Shown: piece after piece, positions 42,501-49,118 of the stretch
Layout of the letters: every line of letters starts with the position of its first letter
Numbering within the stretch: the first letter of the stretch is position 1
Assembly: GCF_014635185.1 (NCBI RefSeq)
Contig: NZ_BMCM01000001.1
Span: 1,054,001 to 1,118,000 of the forward strand
DNA: 64,000 bases
Source of the DNA: Microbacterium murale
Lineage (GTDB): Bacteria > Actinomycetota > Actinomycetes > Actinomycetales > Microbacteriaceae
Direction of reading: 5' to 3'
Position numbers and translations under genes: made by a program
Notes under the pieces: generated by a model
Database searches by the model: none
Told to the model about the DNA's origin: nothing
Seen by the model: only the letters and a program-made list of their open reading frames with translations

Positions 42501-43646
42501 TCCGCGACCGACAAAGCGACGATCGACAAGTTCAGCGGCGTCCTGACCGTCAACCACAGTGACGGCCAAGTCGCCGTGACGGCGCGCTCCGCGGACAGCG
42601 GTGGGGTGAGCTCGACGAAGCTGGTCGACATCGCCTTGGATCCGGATCTGCTCAGAGGCAACGCCGCACGATGGCCGGGAGTCACGGCCACGGCGTCGTC
42701 GCAGTACAACTCGGGCTACGCTCCCGCGAAGGCTGTGGACGGTGTGATCGGGCAGAAGGACAAGGGTGACTGGGCTTCCAAGGGAGAGAAGAACCCCTGG
42801 ATCGAGCTGAAGTGGCCGGAACAGGTGCAGGCCGACAAGATCGTCCTTTACGATCGTCCGAGCGAAGATGACGCCAACGGCGGCACCCTCACCTTCAGCG
42901 ATGGCAGCACGGTCAAGGTCGAGGGTATTCCCGCCGACGGCACGGCGAAGGTCATCGACTTTGAGATGAGGACGTTCGATTCCGTGCGGTTCCAGGTCGA
43001 GGGCGGCAGCGGCCCGAACGTCGGACTGTCCGAGCTCGAGGTCTACGCGGTTCCCTACGGGCCCAGCGCGCCGCTGAACGTCGTCGCGGAGGCCGCGGAC
43101 CGGTCTGCGCTCGTGTCGTGGGATGCTCCGGAATCCGATGGCGGCGTGCCGATCACGGGCTACCTCGTCACGCCCTACCAAGGGGATGTGGCGCTGGAGC
43201 CGCTTGAGGCGGCGGGCGATGCCACCGAGCTGAGCGTTCCGGACCTCCTGCTCGGGGAGACCTACCGGTTCTCTGTGACGGCGCAGAACATGGCCGGTGC
43301 GGGGGAAGAGAGCGCACTGACTGAACCGGTGCGCATTGGGCCTCCAGCGTGGGAGAAGGGGACGGTCTACGACACCGGAGATGCAGTGTCGTACAAGGGC
43401 GTCGCGTATGTCGCGCAGTGGTGGACCACTGAGGTGCCCGGCGCGTCGGCGACTGGATCCTGGATGGAGCAAGGTGCAGTGAGCACGTGCGCCGAAGGCG
43501 ACGTCGCTGCATGGACGGACTCGCAGGTCTATGCGGGCGGCGAGCACGTCGTGTTCGACGGCGAGGTGTTCGAGGCGCAGTGGTGGACGCGCAACCAGCA
43601 GCCCGGTGAGAAGAATGGCCCTTGGGGGTTGGTTGGGGACTGTTGA
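39555..43646 (+). CDS. Secreted GH92 alpha-mannosidase with discoidin, Fn3 and chitin-binding-type modules
   Basis: A 1363-residue exported enzyme. A signal peptide (KRMLAGLTAAVLTSGMLVAA, cleavage near ALAS) precedes a GH92 catalytic region whose marks are NPWVEADIARFFFFQSASNP, KGFSHLHDWQ and the late HHDEDQGQMGALSAL with the base aspartates. GH92 enzymes remove alpha-linked mannose with Ca2+ help. Modules follow: a discoidin domain inserted inside the catalytic part (about 535-670), an Ig-like stretch, a second discoidin (about 1035-1165), Fn3 (1169-1260) and two CBM5/12-type repeats (AYVAQWWTTEVPG, FEAQWWTRNQQPG). No membrane anchor. ATG 39555 is preferred; TTG 39549 sits nearer the GGGAG. 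Confidence 0.9.
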   Translation: MRSPKLGLQKRMLAGLTAAVLTSGMLVAAADAPAALASSTSDQARDYVGLVNPWVEADIARFFFFQSASNPFGMVKLRPDTTTHHARGTGYRQNENDVKGFSHLHDWQLSGVQVMPTSGESVSKLEGDTGWQSHVEHDDSELAQPGYHRLHLDRYDIDAELTTTDRVGMHRYTYGQDGPGEIIVSLGGVLGEAVMDDAHVTRVSDREIEGYVNQHGERYPGRHDTTLYFNIQFDTPFDSMSGWADGALVEDGAAVDEVTGPDSGVYVNYDHLDAGDQVQMKVALSLTGTEGARRNLEAELPGWDFDGVKAASQDKWNEMLGRIDVQGGTDQQQEKFYTDLFHVLAGRSTVSDADGAYMDDTWNIGQVKQIPTDENGEPEFAMYNYDALWLTQWNLNSVLGMAYPEIYSSIVKSQLQMYDDGGLLPRAPVAGNYSMVMTGSPITNFISGAWNKGIRDFDIDKAFDAMLDAQSLGGLYDKASSDYLNWGTGGNRSYLDLGYVSNESTGQSAGQTLEYAHQDWVLGQLADGLDKKGINASQFATATASSRLDDKHAAEHAVDGRPLRAPTDVEWRSNGEQNPWIDLAWDEPRLIDHVVLSDLADPEDNARAGELSFSDGSSVTVDEIPADGSDKVVEFDPRNVDSVRFTVTGGEGENVGLSEIEAWDDTDLGDYLTDRSQNWRNVFDEEVGFARARNADGSWRANFDPMSSSGFNQANSWQSTWFTTHDVMGLANEMGGEAAYADKLNYAFEQSGMGQYIGGYGDSAVNYGNQPGLEMAHLFNYVGYPWLSQKWVREIKEEVYGSTATDDGYGHHDEDQGQMGALSALMAIGLFEVTGGGLEDPVYDITSPVFDEITIKLDRDYYEGDEFRIVTHDNSAENLYIQSAQLNGERLDNAWFGHDEFAAGGTLELWMGAEPNKSWGVDELPPSESASEGKQPVFASDIELSGPDQIVEPYSSTAYGATVTPDDTLLEEVYWSVTEPDGSATDKATIDKFSGVLTVNHSDGQVAVTARSADSGGVSSTKLVDIALDPDLLRGNAARWPGVTATASSQYNSGYAPAKAVDGVIGQKDKGDWASKGEKNPWIELKWPEQVQADKIVLYDRPSEDDANGGTLTFSDGSTVKVEGIPADGTAKVIDFEMRTFDSVRFQVEGGSGPNVGLSELEVYAVPYGPSAPLNVVAEAADRSALVSWDAPESDGGVPITGYLVTPYQGDVALEPLEAAGDATELSVPDLLLGETYRFSVTAQNMAGAGEESALTEPVRIGPPAWEKGTVYDTGDAVSYKGVAYVAQWWTTEVPGASATGSWMEQGAVSTCAEGDVAAWTDSQVYAGGEHVVFDGEVFEAQWWTRNQQPGEKNGPWGLVGDC

Positions 43647-43744
43647 GCGTGTGGAACGCACGCACAGCGCGTAAGGAGATCACCATCAGGTCGTGATGCA
43701 CAAGGTCCACGAGGGCGTGCTCCACCTGCGCTACCGTGTACGGC

Positions 43745-44248
43745 ATGGATGACCTCTTGGCCCATGCGCGAGGCATCGTCGACGGCATCCGCTACCTCAC
43801 GCTGGCCACCGTCGATGCGGGCGGTGTTCCGTGGAGCACGCCGGTCTACTTCGTGGCCGACGATGAGCTGGAGTTCTTCTATTGGATGTCGTCGGCGACG
43901 TCGCAGCACTCACGGAACATCGCCGCGCACCCTGAGGTGAGCCTGGCCGTGTTCGACTCGACGGTGCCGCCGTACTACGGGCGCTGCGTGTACGCGAGCG
44001 GAGTTGCTGAAATGCTCGTCGGCGACGAGCTTCAAGGTGGGCTCGAGGTCTACCCGGGTTCGGACGAGCGGGGCGGGTCGGAGGTCACGGAGGACGACGT
44101 CACCGGTGCGTCACCATGGCGGCTTTACCGCGTGCACGCGACTGCGCTCTGGGTGCTGTGTCCGCGCGCGCCACGGCAGTCGTGTGAGCGGCATGGACGC
44201 GCGGACGACCATCGGGCGCAACTGCGCGGCGGGGCGGTGCCGGTCTGA
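43745..44248 (+). CDS. Pyridoxamine-5'-phosphate-oxidase-like protein
   Basis: A 167-residue split-barrel flavin-binding protein. MDDLLAHARGIVDGIRYLTL, VDAGGVPWSTPVYFVADDEL, FYWMSSATSQHSRNIAAHPE and VSLAVFDS follow the PNPOx-like pattern for FMN or F420 binding. The C-terminal SPWRLYRVHATALWVL is also typical. ATG 43745 starts 98 bases after the GH92 stop with no strong ribosome site (an in-frame GTG lies at 43736). The role is unknown; relatives reduce or bind small cofactors. Confidence 0.75.
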   Translation: MDDLLAHARGIVDGIRYLTLATVDAGGVPWSTPVYFVADDELEFFYWMSSATSQHSRNIAAHPEVSLAVFDSTVPPYYGRCVYASGVAEMLVGDELQGGLEVYPGSDERGGSEVTEDDVTGASPWRLYRVHATALWVLCPRAPRQSCERHGRADDHRAQLRGGAVPV

Positions 44249-44422
44249 ACGATCGGTGAGCGGGATGCGGAGGCCGCAGCCGTTCGCTCCCTGTCGACCC
44301 GTCGTGCAGATCGTCGAGCGAGTCGAAGGCGGACGACACGTGCGTCCGCAACGACATGACGCTGATGCGACCGGGTCGGGTCGCGTCCCAAATTGAACGC
44401 GACCGCTCGGCTCACTGCGACG

Positions 44423-44464
44423 CAGGCTCACTCCGGATGCTGGCAGGCTCACTCCGGATGCTGG
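44423..44464. repeat. 21-base tandem duplication at a gene end
   Basis: CAGGCTCACTCCGGATGCTGG occurs twice in direct tandem. The second copy contains the stop codon and last four codons (Gln-His-Pro-Glu) of the small acidic gene, so the duplication recreated the same gene ending just beyond it. Confidence 0.8.
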
Positions 44465-44619
44465 CTGTGATCCTCGACGTCGGGTTCTGCCCGGAACAGA
44501 TCGGCGACTTCTTCCTCCGGCCGGGGCGCGACGTTCTCGTCGAGCTCGATCTCCGGCACGGTGGCCTCGCTCGGCCCGGGGATGTGCTCCCGGCGTGACT
44601 GGTCGTTGTGGGAATCCAC
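44449..44619 (-). CDS. Small acidic protein, 56 residues
   Basis: GTG start with AAGGAG 7 bases upstream. It encodes MDSHNDQSRREHIPGPSEAT, VPEIELDENVAPRPEEEVAD and LFRAEPDVEDHSQHPE. Strongly acidic, low-complexity and probably disordered; no family recognised. It lies 40 bases downstream of the pyridoxamine-oxidase-like gene in the same direction and may share its transcript. The good ribosome site and typical amino-acid bias make it a credible gene. Confidence 0.55.
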   Translation of the reverse strand: MDSHNDQSRREHIPGPSEATVPEIELDENVAPRPEEEVADLFRAEPDVEDHSQHPE

Positions 44620-44659
44620 GGCGGCTCCTTCGTTCTGTGGCAGCCTGCGCGCGTCAGGC

Positions 44660-45145
44660 TCAGAGATCGACCTTGCCGCTTTCGCCGCCGTCGTAGCGAT
44701 CCCCGGTGATCTTCGACTTCACGAAGCTGAATGCTGTGGCGATCCTTCCGCCCGGGGTGTCCCAGTACTCGGCTGAGTCCGCGGTGAACTTGAGTACGCC
44801 GACGGCGGGGTCGTCTGGACCGTCGGGGAACCAGGCCTCGACCACCGGGTTCCACAACTCGTTGAGCTTCTCGCGGTCATCGACGAGTCGGGCCGTGCCC
44901 GAGAGCGAGACCCAGGCGTCACTCGAACTGAGCGAGACGTTCGCGTGCGAGTCGGCGGCGAGATCTCTGATTGGCGACGAGTTCTTCGAGACGAGGAACC
45001 ACAGGTCGCCGTCGAACTCCGCCTCCTGCACCGTGAGCGGGTGCGCGACGAGCGTGCCGTCGGCGTGGCCGGTGACGAACATCGCGAATCGGAACTTCTT
45101 GACAAGTTCTGCGACCTTGGTGCGATCGTCTGTGGAGTCAGTCAT
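44660..45145 (-). CDS. General-stress-protein-26-like pyridoxamine-oxidase-fold protein
   Basis: A 161-residue split-barrel protein. MTDSTDDRTKVAELVKKFRF, AMFVTGHADGTLVAHPLTVQ, LWFLVSKNSSPIRDLAADSH and WVSLSGTARLVDDREKLNEL then WFPDGPDDPAVGVLKF match the general stress protein 26 group, which binds flavin and is linked to oxidative and general stress. ATG 45145 is chosen with AAAGG upstream. The motif order is complete. Probably cotranscribed with the small acidic gene. Confidence 0.85.
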   Translation of the reverse strand: MTDSTDDRTKVAELVKKFRFAMFVTGHADGTLVAHPLTVQEAEFDGDLWFLVSKNSSPIRDLAADSHANVSLSSSDAWVSLSGTARLVDDREKLNELWNPVVEAWFPDGPDDPAVGVLKFTADSAEYWDTPGGRIATAFSFVKSKITGDRYDGGESGKVDL

Positions 45146-45288
45146 GTCGTTCACCTTTCTCTTCCGTTCCATCTGTCGCAGTCAACGATGCGCTCTCTGT
45201 GCATTCGTGGGAACGGGGTTGAAAGCGACGCACATCAGGGATATGGGCGAGGTGATCTCGGAGCCCGCCACGGGGTGTTCGTCACATG

Positions 45289-46017
45289 TCAGCGATCCTT
45301 GGCTTCACCCGCCGGTGCGCCGACACGGCCGAAGTCGCTGGCCAACCATCTCTCGATCGACGGGAACGGGAACTCTCGAGACGAGTGCGCGCCAGGCAGG
45401 ATGCTGGTCGACTGCATCCGATCCAGTCGAAACAGGCGCCAATCTCCTCGGTCGATGTCGAAGCCGACGACGTACCACTGCCGGTTCCGTAGGAAGTGGC
45501 GGTGCGGCTCCACCATGCGCGCGGACTGCCGCCCGTGCTGGTCGGTGTAGTCGAAGCCGACGCGTGCTCCCTGGGCAACCGCATCGGACAGGATGCCGAC
45601 GAGCGCCCAGTCCACGGGTGCGGGCGACTCCTGCAGGATCTGGGTCGAGATCGCGGTGGCGGCCGCACGTCGGCGCAGGGCGGGCGGCAGCGTCTGCTCG
45701 AGCTTCGAGCGGGCAACGGACGCCGACGGGTCATCGGGGGCCCAGGTCTCGAGCACGAGCAGACTCGTGATGATCGTGGCGACCTCATCGGCGCTGAGGA
45801 GCAGCGGGGGGATCTTCGTGCCTGGGCGCAGTTGGTATCCGGCCCCGGGACCCGGTCGGGACTGCACGTCGTACCCGAGCTCCCGCAGTCGTTGCGTGTC
45901 TCGCCGCACGGTTCGTTGGCTCACTTCCAGTCGCTCAGCGAGCGAGGCAACACTCCAGTCGCCGCCTGTCTGGAGCAGAGAGAGCAGACGCAGGGTGCGA
46001 TTCGATGGCGAGTCCAC
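45289..46017 (-). CDS. YafY/WYL-domain transcriptional regulator
   Basis: About 242 residues. An N-terminal winged helix (TLRLLSLLQTGGDWSVASLA, then RLEVSQRTVRRDTQRLRELG) precedes a WYL sensor domain with VGFDYTDQHGRQSARMVEPH and WYVVGFDIDRGDWRLFRLDR. These regulators bind a small ligand or nucleic acid through the WYL region. GTG 46017 (VDSPSNRTLR) matches the usual family start; an ATG at 46059 would extend it by 14 residues into the divergent promoter. Its probable target is the NmrA-like gene facing it. Confidence 0.85.
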   Translation of the reverse strand: MDSPSNRTLRLLSLLQTGGDWSVASLAERLEVSQRTVRRDTQRLRELGYDVQSRPGPGAGYQLRPGTKIPPLLLSADEVATIITSLLVLETWAPDDPSASVARSKLEQTLPPALRRRAAATAISTQILQESPAPVDWALVGILSDAVAQGARVGFDYTDQHGRQSARMVEPHRHFLRNRQWYVVGFDIDRGDWRLFRLDRMQSTSILPGAHSSREFPFPSIERWLASDFGRVGAPAGEAKDR

Positions 46018-46099
46018 GATTCCATGATCGCCGAAGATACGGCCAAAAACAGGCCGCATCTGGTTCTAGTGTTGCCAGTCACAGACGAAAGGACTCGCC

Positions 46100-46963
46100 A
46101 TGCGAATCGCTGTCACCACCCCCAACGGCAACGTCGGTCAACACCTCACGCGGATGCTGGTGCGCGCAGGCATCCGGCCGCTGCTGCTCGCCCGGCATCC
46201 AGAACAGATATCCCCGGAGCTGATCCCCTACGTCGATGTGGCGCGCGCGGACTCGCAGAATGCCGATGAGGTCGTGGAGGCGACTCGCGGCGTGAACGCC
46301 ATCTACTGGGTCGATCCGTCGGTCATGTCGGAGTATCCGCTCGCGGATTACGCCCGCGCCACGGAGGCTCTCATGCGTGCGGTCGGCGAGAACGGTATCG
46401 GTCGCGTCGTGTTCCAGAGCAGCATCGGCGCCGAGAAGCGCCACGGCGCCGGTGAGATCGACGGGCTCGCGGCGACCGAGGTCGCGCTGGACGGTCTCGA
46501 CGTCGACGTCACCCATCTGCGGTGCGGCTACTTCTTCACCAACCTGCTGCTCGATGTCGAGTCGCTTCGCGCAGGTCGCCTGACAACCGTGCTGCCACTC
46601 GATGCGCCGATGGCCTGGGTGGCGCCACGCGACATCGCTGAGGTCGCGGCGCTGACGCTGCTCAATCGCGAATGGACCGGAGATCGCGTGCAGGCTGTGC
46701 ACGGGCCTGAAGACCTGAGCTGGTCGCAGGTCGCCGGGATCCTGACCCAGGAGCTCGGACGAGAGGTGATCGTCGAACGGGTCGCGGATGAGGAGATGCT
46801 GCGGCAGTACGTCGACGCAGGGATGCCGGGGGCGATGGCAGATGCCGTGCTGGGGATGTCGACCGGGCTGCGCGACGACTTCACGCCCGAGCAGGAGCGG
46901 TCGGTGGTGACGACCACTCCGACGACGTTGCGGGCGTGGGTGCGGGAGGAGTTGGTGGGGTGA
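46100..46963 (+). CDS. NmrA-like NAD(P)-binding protein
   Basis: A 287-residue atypical short-chain dehydrogenase. MRIAVTTPNGNVGQHLTRML has the TxxxGNxG-type nucleotide loop, then NAIYWVDPSVMSEYPLADYA, VVFQSSIGAEK, VDVTHLRCGYFFTNLL and the late WVREELVG. The family includes redox sensors and quinone or nucleoside-diphosphate-sugar reductases lacking the standard Tyr-x-x-x-Lys. AAAGGA precedes the ATG. Divergence from the WYL regulator suggests local control. The substrate is unknown. Confidence 0.85.
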   Translation: MRIAVTTPNGNVGQHLTRMLVRAGIRPLLLARHPEQISPELIPYVDVARADSQNADEVVEATRGVNAIYWVDPSVMSEYPLADYARATEALMRAVGENGIGRVVFQSSIGAEKRHGAGEIDGLAATEVALDGLDVDVTHLRCGYFFTNLLLDVESLRAGRLTTVLPLDAPMAWVAPRDIAEVAALTLLNREWTGDRVQAVHGPEDLSWSQVAGILTQELGREVIVERVADEEMLRQYVDAGMPGAMADAVLGMSTGLRDDFTPEQERSVVTTTPTTLRAWVREELVG

Positions 46964-47064
46964 CGGGCGACGCCGCGTGAAAGTCGGTTGCGTCTGTCGT
47001 TGGATGCTTCGCACGCAACGATGCCTGCTTGATGCTGGCGTGCAGAGGGGGTTGAGCAGCGGCC

Positions 47065-47597
47065 ACTGCACTGACCACCCGCCGTCGCTCGCGACGATCG
47101 CGCCGTTGATGTTCACGGCGTCGTCCGACAGCAGGAACGTGATCGACGCGGCAAGCTGCTCAGCGGTCGCGACGGTCGGGATGGCCTGCTGGAACGGCGC
47201 AAGACGCGCGGACCCCGCCTCTGACATGTTCGACGGCATCGGGATGCCGGTGGCCACGCCGCCCGGAGCGACCGAGTTCACGCGAATGCCCTTAGGCCCG
47301 TACATGAACGCCGCCGACTTCGTGACGCCGATGATGCCGTGCTTGCTCGCCGTATAGGCATTGCCCGACGCGTTGCCGCGCAGACCCGCCTCGCTCGAGA
47401 CGTTGAGGATCGCCCCGTGACCAGCCGTTTCCATCAGGGGCAGCACGGCGCGCATGAGCTTGAACGGCGCGGTGAGGTTGATCGCGATGACGCGGTCCCA
47501 CACGGCATTCGTCGTCTCGCCGGCGGGGGAGAAGTCGTCGTTGATTCCGGCGACGTTGGCGAGGGCGTCGATCGCGTCCTGTTGGGTGAGGTCGCCG
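47065..47597 (-). pseudogene. Truncated near-copy of the SDR gene at 2532
   Basis: This stretch matches 2534-3099 at about 96% over compared blocks and encodes the C-terminal SDR half (NVAGINDDFSPAGET, YTASKHGIIGVTKSAAFMYG, GGVATGIPMPSNMSEAGSAR). The N-terminal helical domain and the whole TGAASGIG cofactor loop are absent, a 33-base internal deletion removes eleven residues near DLT-Q, and the original stop codon is lost so the frame reads on. It cannot make an active dehydrogenase. Homology ends abruptly at about 47597, next to the defence island, which suggests a recombination or insertion edge. Confidence 0.85.
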
Positions 47598-47681
47598 GCC
47601 GGCACTGGAGCTGCGGCGGGCTGTGTCAGAAGTTTCGAACGATAGCAAAAACGGCATCGGCCGATCTTGACGCGGCACGTC

Positions 47682-49115
47682 CTACTTCGGGGCAGACTCG
47701 TTCACTAGCAGACCTGCAAGCCAATCTGCATGATGATCGAAGGTCACGAGATCAGTTCCGTCAACCCACACCACGTAAGGTGACTTTCGACTCGCAAACC
47801 AGTCCCAGGCCCAAAAATCGGTTGGCGGCGCGTGGTCGAACGCAAGAACCAACTCGGGCGCCTCCCCGGTGATCTCACGATTGCGAAATGCATATTCTTC
47901 GAGCTGGGCCCACCCGGACCTCACTTGCGCGGCAAGGTTGGAGCTCGTCCAGGTCTTGGCCTCAAACAGCAGGTGTCGAGAGGCGCCATCGAACGCATGA
48001 AGGTCGTACCCGCCTGGTTGTTCATCAACTGAGAAGCCGCAGCTGCGCAGACTCCCGGCGAGTGCATTGAGGACACGTCGGTGCCCTCGGGTGGCTTTCT
48101 CGAGCAGCTGACGGCGGCGCTCTGGGTCTGATTCGTAACTTGCTCGCTCGATCACGATCGATGTATCCGCTTCAACGTAGTCGACGGACTTGCCGAGTGC
48201 GGACCTGCCGCTCTTCACGCCGTTCGTGCTTGGCTGTGAAGGTAGTTCGTGGACACCCTGTTGGCGGTCCTCTTGAGGCTGAGGTTGGATCTCTGTGCCT
48301 GTATCTGTTGATACGGTCGTCGATGAAGCGCCTTCAAATAGTGTGAAAAACCGTTCGTCATCGAGCGCGAGTAGGTTCTGAAGCCTGCTGGCGGAGTAGT
48401 CATTGCCCCAGCGGGACCAGTATGGACTTCCAGCGAAGAGTGCCGTGGCGAACGAAGCAGCCGGAACTCTTATTGTTGGATCCCCAAGCAGGTCAGCGAG
48501 ACTGCTTGAGGTGGGTTCAATTGACCAGTATCCGACCGTGCCGTTCGAGTCCTTGCCGCGACGAAGCAACTTCGGTCGTGGACGCGCCCTTGTCTCCGAC
48601 CATGAAGGAAGGCCAGTTCCTCGCTTATCCGGATTGAAGCACAATGCGTCGGCGCCAGCTGCTCCGCAGAGCCCTGTGTGCACTTCGCGAAAGGCGCAGT
48701 CGAATCTGTGTTCCGTCACATACTCCGCTGACTGCAGATACGCCGGATCTAGTGGTGCGTTGCAGCCTATACCGCCCTGAATATCAAATGAGTTCCGCCA
48801 GTTGTTAACGGCGGGCGACAAGCCCTTGAAACTCGTTGTGAACGGCTTGTAGATGGGACCAGTTGCCGACTCCGGGAGAAAGTCAGGCGCTTTGGCCCAC
48901 GTGGGGTCGCATACTTTAAGCTGCAGGTCGCTTGTGGTTGTCGCGTCACCTACCGGCGGGATCATGAATCGACTGGGATCGGTGCGGTGGAGTAGAACGG
49001 CAACTGCCACACCAAAGTTGGGACCGCCGGGACGTTGCCCCGCGGTGGAGAAGGTACTTAGGTCCGCGATGGCCGCCTTGAAGTCCGATCTCTCCTTCTC
49101 CGTTGCGTCCGGCAT
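47682..49115 (-). CDS. Putative restriction endonuclease with C-terminal PD-(D/E)XK domain
   Basis: A 477-residue protein placed 3 bases after the methyltransferase stop, with AAGGACT upstream of ATG 49115. The C-terminus has YDLHAFDGASRHLLFEAKTW (Asp371, Glu385-x-Lys387), a PD-(D/E)XK nuclease arrangement, followed by helices that fit the fold. The rest (about 1-300: GGPNFGVAVAVLLHRTD, WSRWGNDYSASRLQNLLALD) is not recognised and may hold the DNA-recognition or assembly region. Base composition is plainly lower in GC than neighbours (35 of 60 in the line from 48241). Most likely the cognate nuclease of the fused methyltransferase. Confidence 0.65.
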   Translation of the reverse strand: MPDATEKERSDFKAAIADLSTFSTAGQRPGGPNFGVAVAVLLHRTDPSRFMIPPVGDATTTSDLQLKVCDPTWAKAPDFLPESATGPIYKPFTTSFKGLSPAVNNWRNSFDIQGGIGCNAPLDPAYLQSAEYVTEHRFDCAFREVHTGLCGAAGADALCFNPDKRGTGLPSWSETRARPRPKLLRRGKDSNGTVGYWSIEPTSSSLADLLGDPTIRVPAASFATALFAGSPYWSRWGNDYSASRLQNLLALDDERFFTLFEGASSTTVSTDTGTEIQPQPQEDRQQGVHELPSQPSTNGVKSGRSALGKSVDYVEADTSIVIERASYESDPERRRQLLEKATRGHRRVLNALAGSLRSCGFSVDEQPGGYDLHAFDGASRHLLFEAKTWTSSNLAAQVRSGWAQLEEYAFRNREITGEAPELVLAFDHAPPTDFWAWDWFASRKSPYVVWVDGTDLVTFDHHADWLAGLLVNESAPK

Positions 49116-49118
49116 GCG

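Noticed and set aside
41190-43661. An 823-codon minus-strand open frame opposite the GH92 gene
   Set aside because: No recognisable domain, and composition typical of antisense in high-GC genes.
46079-47605. A single 508-codon minus-strand reading frame across this interval
   Set aside because: It joins the truncated SDR copy, which has lost its stop codon, to the antisense of the NmrA-like gene. Only 47065-47597 has protein homology, so it is called a pseudogene.
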